Source of the DNA: Desulfofustis glycolicus DSM 9705
GTDB taxonomy: Bacteria; Desulfobacterota; Desulfobulbia; Desulfobulbales; Desulfocapsaceae
Direction: 5' to 3'
Assembly: GCF_900130015.1 (NCBI RefSeq)
Contig: NZ_FQXS01000010.1
Span: 62,001-126,000, forward strand
DNA length: 64,000 bases
This document shows, piece after piece, positions 9,224-18,691 of this stretch. Below the pieces are notes generated by a model. It did no database searches and had not been told where the DNA came from. It saw only the letters and a program-made list of their open reading frames with translations. Each line of letters opens with the position of its first letter. Positions within the stretch are counted from its first letter, which is position 1. Position numbers and translations under genes: made by a program.

Positions 9224-10162
9224 TCAGCTGCTCGATGATGATCCGGCTGCTGCAACCGGGGAGACGAATCCGTCCGGTTTGACAGCTAATACCGAGCACC
9301 TCAATTGCTCGAGGATCGTTTCGGCAGTATTGCCGATCAGCAAGCCCGCGATACCGGTTCGAGCAAGTGTTCCCATGACGACAAGATTTGCGTCAATCTC
9401 TTGGGCGAGTTTCGGGATAGCGTGGTGCGCCGTTCCTTTCAGGACATGGAGGGTCGGCGAGAGATAGCTATAAGTATCGTTGCCGATGGCAGCGCGCAGT
9501 CTTTCTCCCAGCTGACGCAGCCCATTGCGATGAAGCAGCTCCTCTTTCTCGACATAGCCGGCAATGCTTTTGCCGTGACTGTCGGTTTGCCCGCGAACGA
9601 GTCGTTCACCAAATACCTGCCAGCTGTGAACCAGGTGTAAATCGGCGAAATCGGCAAGTGCCTGCGAAGCAGCCAACTCGAGTATTTTTTGATTCAGCTC
9701 CGATTCATCGCCATTGGTCTGGAGCGGATTGAAGTCAACCGCAGCGATGATTGATCGATACGTCGTCCGTTCCGACGGTTTCAGCAACCATAGAGGACAT
9801 GGACATTTCCGTAGCAAGTGCATGTCGGTGCTGCCGAACAGCCTTTCCAGAAAGTCGGGATCCTCGACGGTTTTGATTACCAGATCATGACCGTTGTAAA
9901 CGACTGCGCGAATTGCTTCAAGAAAACATCTTCCTTGTCGTATCTCGGTGCGGATCGGCAGGCGCCGGCGATAGGGTGTGCTCAACATGTCAAGGTCTTG
10001 GTGGTGTGCGGAGCGAATTTTATCGTCAGAATCATCCGGGATGACTTGAAGGATGGTTAGTTCGGCGGAATTGTGTTCGGCAAGAGAAACGGCCCGTTCC
10101 AGCGCCGCAGCGTGGTCTGTGCCACTCTGATTGAGAAAAAGAATATTCTTGAATCGTTTCAT
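9224..10162 (-). CDS. Universal stress protein (tandem UspA domains)
   Basis: The 312-residue protein holds two UspA folds. The first covers residues 1-140 (KNILFLNQSGTDHAAALERA ... LLRKCPCPLWLL), the second about 145-300 and ends in the G-x2-G-x9-G-S/T-like ATP motif (VVMGTLARTGIAGLLIGNTA ETIL). UspE-like two-domain proteins help survival under stress. The gene follows mscS by 15 bp in the same direction, so both are probably in one transcript with the kinase upstream; membrane stress and stationary-phase survival would be common themes. Confidence 0.93.
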   Translation of the reverse strand: MKRFKNILFLNQSGTDHAAALERAVSLAEHNSAELTILQVIPDDSDDKIRSAHHQDLDMLSTPYRRRLPIRTEIRQGRCFLEAIRAVVYNGHDLVIKTVEDPDFLERLFGSTDMHLLRKCPCPLWLLKPSERTTYRSIIAAVDFNPLQTNGDESELNQKILELAASQALADFADLHLVHSWQVFGERLVRGQTDSHGKSIAGYVEKEELLHRNGLRQLGERLRAAIGNDTYSYLSPTLHVLKGTAHHAIPKLAQEIDANLVVMGTLARTGIAGLLIGNTAETILEQLRCSVLAVKPDGFVSPVAAAGSSSSS

Positions 10163-10177
10163 CGTGTGCTAATCAGG

Positions 10178-11107
10178 TTATGGACTCGCCTGTCCGTTGT
10201 CTTCTTGGTGAAAAGCTTTCAGCAGCTTCATCTCGGGAGACAGCTCTTTGTCGCCGAAATAGATAGTGCTGTGCGGAAACGGTATCTCGATCTGTTCACG
10301 GTCGAAGGCGGCTTTGATCCGGCGCAGATATTCCCGGCCGACGGCCCATTGACGGCTCGGTTTGGTCCTGATCCGCCCCTTGATGATCACAGCCGAATCG
10401 GCGAGACGGTCCACGCCGAAGATTTCCGGTTCCTCCAGCATGGCGCTCCCATATTCGGGATCTGCCAGGAGTTCAGCTCCGACCTGATTCATGATGACGA
10501 TCACCCGGTCGGTGTCCTCTTTGTAGGCAACGCCGATATTGAAAACGTAGGCCGACCAGTCCCTGGTCAGGTTGGCCAGGGTGGTCACCGTCCCGTTGGG
10601 AAAGGTGTGCACGACACCGGACAGGTCGCGCAGCACGATGGTCCGAAAGTTGATCTGCTCAACCAGACCGCCGGTACCGTTGATGACGGCGACGTCGCCG
10701 ACCCGGATCTGGTTTTCCAGGATGAAGAAAAAGCCGGAAATAAAATCGCGCACCAGGTTCTGGGCACCGAAACCGATGGCCAGACCGACCACTCCGGCGC
10801 TGGCCAGCAGTGGAGCGATGTCCATGCCCAGCTCACGCAGCAGGATCAGTACGACCGTCAGCCACAGCGCGATATGGAGCGCCTGGCGGATGAGCCGAAC
10901 CAGCGTTTCCGCTCGCTTTGCCGATTCGGTCGGCGGTTCGGCGCTATCGACGCTCTTTCTGATCAGGCGTCGTTCCAGCCGTTCGAGTACTTTATGCAGC
11001 ATGATCAATGCAATCCAGGCGATCGCCAGGACGAGTACGATACGGAGCGAAGTGGTCAGGAGGAGCTTCCAGTCGATGTGAGAAAGTATTTTGTTCAACA
11101 ATTCCAT
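10178..11107 (-). CDS. Small-conductance mechanosensitive channel (MscS family)
   Basis: A 309-residue inner membrane channel that opens on hypo-osmotic swelling. Three transmembrane helices lie at about residues 15-40, 70-95 and 100-130; the pore helix shows the Gly/Ala-rich pattern ASAGVVGLAIGFGAQNLVRD, followed by FISGFFFILENQIRVGD and the cytoplasmic beta domain with FPNGTV. Start at ATG 11107 (GAGGAAG upstream) rather than the in-frame codon at 11251, which would add a non-conserved 48 residues. The 77-bp gap after the histidine kinase gene and 15-bp gap before the UspA gene suggest a three-gene unit. Confidence 0.94.
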   Translation of the reverse strand: MELLNKILSHIDWKLLLTTSLRIVLVLAIAWIALIMLHKVLERLERRLIRKSVDSAEPPTESAKRAETLVRLIRQALHIALWLTVVLILLRELGMDIAPLLASAGVVGLAIGFGAQNLVRDFISGFFFILENQIRVGDVAVINGTGGLVEQINFRTIVLRDLSGVVHTFPNGTVTTLANLTRDWSAYVFNIGVAYKEDTDRVIVIMNQVGAELLADPEYGSAMLEEPEIFGVDRLADSAVIIKGRIRTKPSRQWAVGREYLRRIKAAFDREQIEIPFPHSTIYFGDKELSPEMKLLKAFHQEDNGQASP

Positions 11108-11184
11108 AATATTTTCTTCCTCTCTGGTGAACACTGCTGTGGTGTCGAAAAATGAGGCTGACGGGCCCGTAACGCCGGCACCAA

Positions 11185-13539
11185 TCAGGAAGGAGGTTTG
11201 TCGTGCCGGTCCAGCACCTCTCTGACCTTGGCGAGAAGCTCCTTTTTGCAAAACGGCTTCTGGATGAACGACACGCCTCCGTCCAAGACGCCGTGGTGTG
11301 CGATAACATTGGCCGTATAACCAGACATGAAGAGCGTCTTCAGGCCGGGAGTAAGCTCTTTGAGCTGTTCGGCCAGATCACGTCCGTTCATCTCGGGCAT
11401 GACCACGTCGGTGATCAACAGGTCAATGGTCCCGCTCTCTCTTGCCGCGAGTTTTTTCGCTTCACCCGGCCGGGCGGCGGCCAGTACCCGGTATCCTTGG
11501 CGCTGGAGCATGGCACGGGTCATGTCGAGAATCATCGGTTCATCCTCGACCAGTAGGATGGTTTCATGGCCGGTCGCTTCCGGTGTGTGGCTGGCGTCGT
11601 CGCCGGTGGTTTCCTGTTGCCTCCGGTGGCGCGGCAGGTAGATCCGGCATGTCGTGCCGTGCCCGGTCTCACTGTAGATATTGATAAACCCCCCGTTTTG
11701 TCGGACGATGCCATAGACCGTCGCCAAACCGAGTCCGGTCCCGGTGCCTACTTCTTTGGTGGTAAAGAAGGGTTCGAAAAGGTGTTCGATGGTTGCCGGA
11801 CCCATGCCGCAACCGTCGTCGCTGACGATAAGCAGCACATAGTCGCCCGGTTGGGCATCCGGATGCGCGGCGCAATAGGACTGGTCGACCAGCACGCTAT
11901 CCGTCTCGATGGTAATACTGCCGAAGTCAGCAATGGCATCGCGGGCGTTGACGCAGAGATTGGCCAGGATCTGATCGATCTGGGTGGGATCCATTTTAAC
12001 CAGTTTGGGTTCTGCGCCGGGCAGCCAGAGTAGATCGATTTGCTCGCCGATCAGGCGACGCAGCATCTGCAGCATGCCGGTTACCGTATCGTTGAGATCG
12101 ATGATCCGGGGCGCAACGATCTGCCTGCGGGCAAAGGCGAGCAATTGCCCCGTGAGTTTTGCCGAACGCTCAGCCGCCTTGTCGATTTCCAGAAGGCTGA
12201 CAAAGAGCGGATGGTCGGGGGGCAGGTCTTCCATGGCCATTTCGGTATGGCCAAGAATCACCCCGAGCATGTTGTTGAAGTCGTGAGCGATGCCGCCGGC
12301 CAGTCGGCCGATTGATTCCATCTTCTGGGATTGCACCAATTGCTGCTGGAGCATGTCGCGTTCCTTCTCCGCTTCCTTGCGCTGCGAAATATCTCTGACA
12401 AAGACCAGGGCGCCGCGTTGCCCTTGATAGACGATCGGGTAACCGCTTGTTTCCACCCAGACGGTCGACCCGTCGAGACGGATGAACTGCAGTTCCTGGC
12501 GTTCGTCGATCGAGCGCTGCTCTTCGTTGAGCACCTGGATTCGCTCGCGAACTATATCGTGAAAATCCGGGTGAAAGTGCTCCATCACCGGAGTGTTGAC
12601 AAGCTCTTCGGCGCGACTCGCTCCAAACAACTCGATTGCTTTCGGATTGAGGTAGGAAAAACGCAGCTGCGTCTGAATGAAGATCGGTTCGGGCGCGCCC
12701 ACGACCATTGAGCGAAACCGCTCCTCGCTCTGGCGGAGCGCTTCCGCTGCCTGTTTACGTTCGGTGATGTCCAGCGCGGTGAAGGTGACCCCTTTGGCCA
12801 GATTGTTCGGGTCTAGCGGCGTCGAGGCCATCAGCACATCGATGATTTTACCGTCTTTGCGTTGCCAGCGGGTCTCCACCGAACCGGTGCCGTTGATGGC
12901 GATCTGCCGGTATTTTTCTTTGCCGACAAATTCATAATCGGCACGGCTCGGGTAGAGCATCCGGGCGTTTCGGCCGATCAACTCGTCGGCGTGATAGCCG
13001 GTCATCTCGCAGATTCGTCGATTGACGTCGACGAGAACGCGCTGCTTGACCACGCCGATGCCGGTTGGCGCTATCCGGAAGATACTGTGGAGCCGCTCAC
13101 GGCTTGTCTGAAGTTCCTGCTCGGCCTCTTTGCGAGCGGTGATATCGGTTGTAAAGCCCTGATAATAAATTGTTTTACTGTCAAGTTCCTTGATCAGTCG
13201 GGCGGTGCGGGAAACCCAAAAGAAAGAGCCGTCCTTGCGACGCAGACGACATTCGTCGTTGATGATTTCACCATATTTTTCGAGCTGGCTGACAAAGAAT
13301 GCCCGGTCGGCCGGTTCGACGTACGTCTGCCTGACGAGATCATCGACCGAACCGAGCAGTTCCTTAACGGAGTCATAACCGTACATTCTGGCGAGGGCGG
13401 GGTTAGCGTAGACAAAACGCCCCTGAGGCGTGGAGGTGAAGATGCCGATCGGGGCATTGAATAGAATATCCCGGAAATCCTGGAGAGCCGACGGATAAGG
13501 AGAGCTTGGTCCGTCCGAAGTGGTTTGTTCAGGGGGCAT
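11185..13539 (-). CDS. PAS-domain hybrid sensor histidine kinase with C-terminal receiver
   Basis: The 784-residue protein has no transmembrane helix and so senses in the cytoplasm. Three PAS/PAC units fill about residues 15-395 (each ends with a PAC motif such as GFTTDITARKEAE, FTALDITERKQAA, FVRDISQRKEAE). The dimerisation helix carries the phospho-accepting His in LAGGIAHDFNNML near residue 418, followed by an HATPase domain with VSDDGCGMG and GTGLGLATVYGIV. A receiver domain follows with phospho-Asp in ITDVVMPEMNG near residue 716. The start at 13539 has GGAG at proper spacing; earlier ATGs lack one. The receiver has no output domain, so phosphotransfer to another protein is likely. No cognate regulator gene is adjacent. 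Confidence 0.92.
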   Translation of the reverse strand: MPPEQTTSDGPSSPYPSALQDFRDILFNAPIGIFTSTPQGRFVYANPALARMYGYDSVKELLGSVDDLVRQTYVEPADRAFFVSQLEKYGEIINDECRLRRKDGSFFWVSRTARLIKELDSKTIYYQGFTTDITARKEAEQELQTSRERLHSIFRIAPTGIGVVKQRVLVDVNRRICEMTGYHADELIGRNARMLYPSRADYEFVGKEKYRQIAINGTGSVETRWQRKDGKIIDVLMASTPLDPNNLAKGVTFTALDITERKQAAEALRQSEERFRSMVVGAPEPIFIQTQLRFSYLNPKAIELFGASRAEELVNTPVMEHFHPDFHDIVRERIQVLNEEQRSIDERQELQFIRLDGSTVWVETSGYPIVYQGQRGALVFVRDISQRKEAEKERDMLQQQLVQSQKMESIGRLAGGIAHDFNNMLGVILGHTEMAMEDLPPDHPLFVSLLEIDKAAERSAKLTGQLLAFARRQIVAPRIIDLNDTVTGMLQMLRRLIGEQIDLLWLPGAEPKLVKMDPTQIDQILANLCVNARDAIADFGSITIETDSVLVDQSYCAAHPDAQPGDYVLLIVSDDGCGMGPATIEHLFEPFFTTKEVGTGTGLGLATVYGIVRQNGGFINIYSETGHGTTCRIYLPRHRRQQETTGDDASHTPEATGHETILLVEDEPMILDMTRAMLQRQGYRVLAAARPGEAKKLAARESGTIDLLITDVVMPEMNGRDLAEQLKELTPGLKTLFMSGYTANVIAHHGVLDGGVSFIQKPFCKKELLAKVREVLDRHDKPPS

Positions 13540-13946
13540 GGCAATCTCCATGGCAAGAGGCGCAGGCTTAAAATAATGTGGCGGCGGCGGGAATCGCCTC
13601 CACGCACAATCATAGTTCAAACCGGGGTATCAGACAAGCACCACCGATCATGGGGAATACGAGACTGCAAATAAAATAAAATGATGCTTGCCATCAGCGA
13701 ATCTATACAGTAATAAATAAAAGTGGCGTTTCTTATCATTATTTGTGAATGTTTTGGTCGACGGTAACACCGGCGGCTCCACGATTGCTGGCCGTGTCAG
13801 GGGGACGGAACGGCAACAAGCGTGAAACTCGAGCACCTCGGCCGGGAAAGGAGGTGATGCGGCATCCCGGAGATCTGCCATCAATTGGTAACCATTCTGT
13901 TAACCAGCCAGATCAATCGCGAGACGATGAAAGGAGGGGAGGTACG
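13540..13946. other. Divergent intergenic region, kinase / symporter
   Basis: About 400 bp between two divergent genes. It is AT-rich around 13,660-13,750. A small inverted repeat GGTAAC-6 nt-GTTAACC lies at 13887-13905, 42 bp before the symporter ATG and so well placed for an operator. Open frames on either strand here have no ribosome site and no recognisable content. Confidence 0.35.
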
Positions 13947-15725
13947 ATGGAACCAAGAACATGGGTGTATATCTTTCTGGGACTATACATAATCTATTGC
14001 TTCTGGTGGGGTTTGAGGGGATACTTCACCGAGAAAACCGCCTCCGGGTATGCCATCGGTGGTCGTTCGATCCCCTTTATCGCCTTTTTGATGGCGGCAA
14101 CGGCCGCCTCGTTTTCGGGCTGGACCACGGTCGGTCACCCCGGCCTGATCTGGCGTGACGGCCTGGCCTATGCCTTTGCCTCGTTCTACGTTCTGACCAT
14201 TCCGATTACCGGCGCCTTTTTCGCCAAACGGAACTGGCTGATGGGCAAGCGCTACGGTTTTGTCACCCCGGGCGATATGTTTGCCTACTACTACAACAAC
14301 GAGGCGATCCGCTGGCTGACCGTACTGTCGGCCGTGCTCTACTCGATGTTCTATACCGGTCTGCAATTGATCGCCGCCGCCAAGCTGTTTGAAATCGTCG
14401 CCGGCGTACCCTATACCGCCGGCCTCTTCTTCATGGCCTTTATCGTCTGGTTCTACGTGGTGACCGGCGGCCTCAAGGCGTCGACCTGGGTCGGGGTCAT
14501 CCAGTTCATCCTGTTGGTGACCAGTATCGTCATCCTCGGCTGGTACACCGTCACCGCCGATGCGATCGGCGGCTGGAGTTCGTTCACCCAGGCTGTTCAG
14601 GGGTTTGAAGCGAAATACGTGGAGGTGCCGAGCCTGATGAAATTCGGCCTCGGGACCGGCGGCTGGACTGCGGTGATGATCCTCACCTATATGTTCGCGT
14701 TGATGGGCATCCAGTCCTCGCCGGCCTTCATCCTGTGGAACTATGGCATGTCCTCGCCGAAACCGCTGGCCTGGCAACAGGTCTTCATGTCTACCTTCGT
14801 TGTCGGTCTGGCCCTGTTCTTCTTCACCGCTTTCCAGGGCATGGGCGGGCGCATCCTGATGAACCAGGGGCTCATCGCCCCGCAAGTCGACGGTGACCTG
14901 GTGCCGATGTTGATGAACTATCTGTTGCCCGGTCCGATGATGGCTATCGTCTTCCTTGGCATCATTGCCGCCATCCACTCGACCGCCGCACCTTATATCG
15001 GCACCGGCGGCACGATCATCCTGCGTGATGTCTACTGGCGCTATTTCAAGAAGCAGGAAGCCGGCCATGCCGAACAGATCTGGGCTAATCGGATCTTCGT
15101 CACGGTGCTCACCGTTTTGGCGGTGGGCGTCAGCCTGACGGCGCCGGGGGCGATTGTCATGATCGGTGGGTTCGCCACATCGTTCGGTTTTATCATGTAC
15201 CTGATGCTGATGGGTGTCCATTACGGCTTCAAGTACCCGTCCATCGGCGTGGTCATCGGCCTGCTCGGTGCCATCGTTGCCTGTTTCATCACCTATTTCT
15301 GGTACCAGTACCCGTTGTCAATGCACACCGCGTTCTGGGGTCTGTTCGCCGGTCTGGTACTGGCGTACCTGTGTCGCGGCCTGGGGATCAAGGATAACGA
15401 GGAGACGATCAAGCGGCAGGCCGAGGTTCGTGAATGGCTGACCTCCATCGACTCGCCGTCCGAAACTGGCCAGAAATGGCGAAATGCAATGAAGTTCCTG
15501 GTTCCGCTCTGGTACGTCTTTGCCATTGGACCGCTGTGTATGCTCGGCAACTCGGCCTTTTCCTTCGCCGGGTTCGCACCGCTCTGGTCCTGGCAGATCG
15601 TCTGGTGGATCGTCGGTATCGTGTTGATGTGGGCCCTGTGCTTCAAGGCCGAGATGTCGACGACGTCCGCCGAGCAGATCGCCCGGGCCGACACCGATCA
15701 GAACATCGTTGTCAAGGAGATCTAA
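13947..15725 (+). CDS. Sodium:solute symporter (SSS family), probable acetate/monocarboxylate uptake
   Basis: A 592-residue polytopic inner membrane protein with about 13 helices and the SSS fold: GYAIGGRSIPFIAFLMAA near the N-terminus, SGWTTVGHPGLIWRDG, and the sodium-site helix AIHSTAAPYIGTGGTIILRD. The ATG at 13947 is preceded by AAGGAGGGGAGG; earlier in-frame ATGs give a hydrophilic leader. Its position next to acs, a DUF294/CBS protein and an exonuclease-linked sensor matches acetate or short-chain acid symporters seen in many Proteobacteria. The substrate is inferred from context only. A 28-residue membrane peptide is encoded 33 bp downstream. Confidence 0.9.
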   Translation: MEPRTWVYIFLGLYIIYCFWWGLRGYFTEKTASGYAIGGRSIPFIAFLMAATAASFSGWTTVGHPGLIWRDGLAYAFASFYVLTIPITGAFFAKRNWLMGKRYGFVTPGDMFAYYYNNEAIRWLTVLSAVLYSMFYTGLQLIAAAKLFEIVAGVPYTAGLFFMAFIVWFYVVTGGLKASTWVGVIQFILLVTSIVILGWYTVTADAIGGWSSFTQAVQGFEAKYVEVPSLMKFGLGTGGWTAVMILTYMFALMGIQSSPAFILWNYGMSSPKPLAWQQVFMSTFVVGLALFFFTAFQGMGGRILMNQGLIAPQVDGDLVPMLMNYLLPGPMMAIVFLGIIAAIHSTAAPYIGTGGTIILRDVYWRYFKKQEAGHAEQIWANRIFVTVLTVLAVGVSLTAPGAIVMIGGFATSFGFIMYLMLMGVHYGFKYPSIGVVIGLLGAIVACFITYFWYQYPLSMHTAFWGLFAGLVLAYLCRGLGIKDNEETIKRQAEVREWLTSIDSPSETGQKWRNAMKFLVPLWYVFAIGPLCMLGNSAFSFAGFAPLWSWQIVWWIVGIVLMWALCFKAEMSTTSAEQIARADTDQNIVVKEI

Positions 15726-15758
15726 CGATTACAACCATCCATTGATTAGGAGATCGTC

Positions 15759-15845
15759 ATGGCAAGAGAAGACATTTGGCTGATCATCGTTGTCGCCTTC
15801 GCCATTTTGTTTACCGCTTCCTTCGGTTGGGGGTTGTGGGGCTAG
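15759..15845 (+). CDS. Small symporter accessory membrane peptide (28 residues)
   Basis: An open frame of only 28 codons with TAGGAG 6 bases before the ATG and a single predicted helix (IWLIIVVAFAILFTASFGWG). It begins 33 bp after the symporter stop and is followed 30 bp later by a rho-independent terminator, so it is co-transcribed with the symporter. Very small single-helix partners encoded directly after SSS symporters are known; here the usual larger DUF4212-type small subunit is absent and this peptide may take its place. Confidence 0.65.
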   Translation: MAREDIWLIIVVAFAILFTASFGWGLWG

Positions 15846-15875
15846 GTAACTGACAACTGGTAGTGTACGAAAGAA

Positions 15876-15909
15876 GGGGGCTGCCGAATAATCGGCAGCT
15901 CCCTTTTTA
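15876..15909 (+). terminator. Rho-independent terminator after the symporter unit
   Basis: GGGGGCTGCCGA pairs with TCGGCAGCTCCC across an ATAA loop, followed by TTTTTAA. It lies 30 bp past the small peptide gene and ends the symporter transcript. Confidence 0.88.
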
Positions 15910-15953
15910 ATTGCTGCGGGGCAGTCAGGTTTGTTTTGGGCGGCAGGTACCTT

Positions 15954-15979
15954 CTCACCGGGCTGTACTGCCCGGTGAG
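15954..15979. repeat. Perfect 10-bp inverted repeat
   Basis: CTCACCGGGC and GCCCGGTGAG flank a 6-base loop between the symporter terminator and the convergent DUF2809 gene. There is no T run on either side, so it may be a terminator relic, an RNA processing stem or a binding site. Confidence 0.5.
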
Positions 15980-16045
15980 AGGGGGGGCAGGTTGAGCAGG
16001 TGGCGGGCTGTTGAACGCAATCCACCAGGCTCTAAGACATTGCCC

Positions 16046-16474
16046 TTAATTGGTTCGGCAGGCCTTCAGTATGAAATAGCAGATAAAGGCGCCGACGCCG
16101 TAATAGGGAATCTTGTTCAGCGAATAATGGGCGCCGATAACGGTTCGGTTATCGAGGCTCACGGAAAATCCTTGCAGCAGTTCGGGTGCCTGCCAAGCAA
16201 GTAGTTCAATGGCGCAAAAGACCAGGAACAGCGCGATCAACAGCGGCGTCTCACGCAACCACGGCAGGGCTATCTGGATGAGCAGCGCCCAGCAGATGAG
16301 ATAAAAAATGCCGGCCAGATAGAGCCCAACGTGCTCGTGATACGGGCCGGCGTAGAATTTGGCGCTGAGCCAGAGCGGCAGACAGATGATCAGGAATTTG
16401 AGCAGCGTGATCCTACTCTTGCCGTACTGATGGGTGGGCGGGGCAGCGGTGGCGACGCCGGTCGTGTCGTTCAT
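16046..16474 (-). CDS. DUF2809-like small membrane protein
   Basis: The 142-residue protein has four hydrophobic helices and the spacing of the DUF2809 family: KFYAGPYHEHVGLYLAGIFY, an acidic E in FCAIELLAWQAPELLQG, and the closing segment LNKIPYYGVGAFICYF. Function of the family is unknown; it belongs to VanZ-like membrane proteins. Start at ATG 16474, with AGGAAAAGGA upstream. It lies between the symporter and acs and may be co-transcribed with acs (187 bp gap). Confidence 0.7.
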   Translation of the reverse strand: MNDTTGVATAAPPTHQYGKSRITLLKFLIICLPLWLSAKFYAGPYHEHVGLYLAGIFYLICWALLIQIALPWLRETPLLIALFLVFCAIELLAWQAPELLQGFSVSLDNRTVIGAHYSLNKIPYYGVGAFICYFILKACRTN

Positions 16475-16660
16475 GAAAAATCCTTTTCCTGTTGGAGTTA
16501 TTGCCGGGCAATGCGGAGCGACGGTAATACCATGATCAGCCAGCTGCCCTGCGCCTGGCAAGCAACACCTCTTTGCGCGGTGCAGCCTTCGGTCGATGCG
16601 GCGGCTGCCCCGCAGTCGATCTCGCCGCCCTGTTGAGCGGCAGAGTCGGCGCCAAACCGG

Positions 16661-18691
16661 TCAGTCGACCATGCCTTTGATCTGATCGACGATTTCGGGG
16701 TTGGCCAGGGTCATCACGTTGCCGACATCACCCTTGTTGGAAATGGCGCCGAGAACCCGCCGCATGATTTTGCCGGAGCGGGTCTTCGGCATATCGGGAA
16801 CGATATAAACGTTCTTGCAGCGGGCGATCTTGCCGATTTGAGTGACAATGGCATCGGCCACTTTCTGACGAAGTTCCGCCGAGGGTTCGAAACCGGGCCG
16901 CAGCGACACGTAGAGTTCCGGTTCGGTGCCTTTGACCTCATGGATGACCGGTACCACCGCCGCTTCGGCGACTTCGGGAACAGTCAGTGCCGCCGATTCG
17001 ATTTCCTTGGTGCCGAGGCGGTGACCGGAAACGTTGATCACGTCGTCGATCCGTCCCAACACGCGAATATAGCCGTCTGCAGCCTCCATCGCGGCATCGC
17101 CGGTCAGATATGGCCAGTCGCGCCAGTCCTTGCTGTTCGGGTTCTTGTTGTACATCTTGAAATAGGTGTCGACGAACCGTTCACGATTGCCCCAGATGGT
17201 CTGGAAGCAGCCGGGCCACGGGTTCTGGATGCAGATGTTGCCGGCCTTGCCGGCGCCGGGCGGAATCACCGTGCCGTTTTCGTCGTAGATGATCGGGTGA
17301 ATGCCCGGAACGCCCGGTCCGGCGCTGCCCGGCTTCATCAACTGCATGCCCGGCACCGTGGCGCAGAGGAAGCCGCCGGTTTCGGTCTGCCAATAGGTGT
17401 CGACGATGACCGCTTTGCCCTTGCCGACCACCTTGTGGTACCATTTCCAGACCTCCGGTTCGATTGGCTCGCCGACGGTGGTCATATGCTTGAAGTTGTA
17501 GTTGTACTTGGCCGGTTCATCCGGTCCCACCTTGCGCAGGGCGCGGATTGCCGTCGGCGCGGTATGGAAGATGCTGACGCCGAGATCCTGAGCGATACGC
17601 CAGCAGCGGCCGGCGTCGGGATAGGTCGGGATACCCTCGTAGATGACGGTCGAGGCGCACAAGGCGAGCGGGCCGTAGACGATGAAGCTGTGGCCGGTGA
17701 TCCAGCCGATATCGGCCATGCACCAGTAGACGTCTTCCGGATGGATGTCCTGGATGTATTTGGACATAGCGGTGACGTAGGCGAGATAGCCGCCGGTACC
17801 GTGCTGCGCCCCCTTCGGTTTGCCGGTGGTGCCGCTGGTGTACATCAGGAAGAGCGGCTCTTCGGCGAGCATCTGCTCCGGCTCGATACGGGCACCGTAG
17901 TATTTCTTCAGTTCGTCGTTGACGATTACATCGCGCCCTTCGACGATCTCGGCATTTGATGACATCTTGCCGGGATAGCGTTGCCAGACCAGCAGTTTGT
18001 CGACCTTCTGCCCTTCTTTTTCGGCGAGCCCGCAGGCTTCGTTGTCGACTGTTTTGTGGTCAAGCAGCTTGCCGCCGCGATAATAGGCGTCCATGGTGAT
18101 CAAAACACGGCTGTTCGAGTCGATGATCCGGTCGGCGCAGGCGCTGGCCGAAAAACCGCCGAAAACCACCGAGTGGATGACGCCGAGCCGGGCGCAGGCG
18201 AGCATGGTGATCGGCAGTTCAACCGACATCGGCATATGGATGGTGACTCGGTCACCGCGCTTGAGCCCGGCGCTGTTGCGCAGCAGTGCGGCAAATTCGT
18301 TGACCCGGACGTAGAGTTCCTGATAGGTGATGTGATCGACCCGTTCGGTCTCCAGTTCCGGGACGAAGTGAATGGCGGTCTTATTTTTGTTTTTGGCCAG
18401 ATGACGGTCGATACAATTGTAACTGGCGTTGAGTTTACCACCTCTGAACCACTTCCAGCAGGGTGCGTCGCTGGTGTCGAGTACCTCATCCCAGTATTTG
18501 TACCAGGTGAGCAATTCGGCAAATTCGGTATAATAATCGGGAAAATTATCCAGGCTGAAGCGATCGGCAAGAGTTTCATCGACCAGGTTGGCCTGGTGGA
18601 TGAAGGCTGGAGAGGGAGCAAAATAGTCCTCTTCCTGCCAATGGACGGCTATTTCGGCTGCAGAGGTTTCAACGATGTTCTTTTCGCTCAT
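16661..18691 (-). CDS. acs: Acetyl-CoA synthetase
   Basis: The 676-residue enzyme activates acetate with ATP and CoA through acetyl-AMP. Motifs visible: the phosphate loop YTSGTTGKPKG near residue 289, TYWQTETGG, the hinge YLTGDAA and the conserved lysine in PKTRSGKIMRR near residue 640, which acetyltransferases modify to switch Acs off. The N-terminal SLDNFPDYYTEFAELL and propionate/acetate pocket segments fit Acs rather than longer-chain ligases. ATG 18691 has GGAG 9 bases upstream. With the neighbouring symporter it allows scavenging of acetate. A partial copy of the 143-bp repeat lies 25 bp upstream of the start. Confidence 0.95.
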   Translation of the reverse strand: MSEKNIVETSAAEIAVHWQEEDYFAPSPAFIHQANLVDETLADRFSLDNFPDYYTEFAELLTWYKYWDEVLDTSDAPCWKWFRGGKLNASYNCIDRHLAKNKNKTAIHFVPELETERVDHITYQELYVRVNEFAALLRNSAGLKRGDRVTIHMPMSVELPITMLACARLGVIHSVVFGGFSASACADRIIDSNSRVLITMDAYYRGGKLLDHKTVDNEACGLAEKEGQKVDKLLVWQRYPGKMSSNAEIVEGRDVIVNDELKKYYGARIEPEQMLAEEPLFLMYTSGTTGKPKGAQHGTGGYLAYVTAMSKYIQDIHPEDVYWCMADIGWITGHSFIVYGPLALCASTVIYEGIPTYPDAGRCWRIAQDLGVSIFHTAPTAIRALRKVGPDEPAKYNYNFKHMTTVGEPIEPEVWKWYHKVVGKGKAVIVDTYWQTETGGFLCATVPGMQLMKPGSAGPGVPGIHPIIYDENGTVIPPGAGKAGNICIQNPWPGCFQTIWGNRERFVDTYFKMYNKNPNSKDWRDWPYLTGDAAMEAADGYIRVLGRIDDVINVSGHRLGTKEIESAALTVPEVAEAAVVPVIHEVKGTEPELYVSLRPGFEPSAELRQKVADAIVTQIGKIARCKNVYIVPDMPKTRSGKIMRRVLGAISNKGDVGNVMTLANPEIVDQIKGMVD

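Noticed and set aside
13648-13884. 78-residue minus-strand frame between the kinase and symporter
   Set aside because: No ribosome site, no known domain, and it covers the divergent promoter region.
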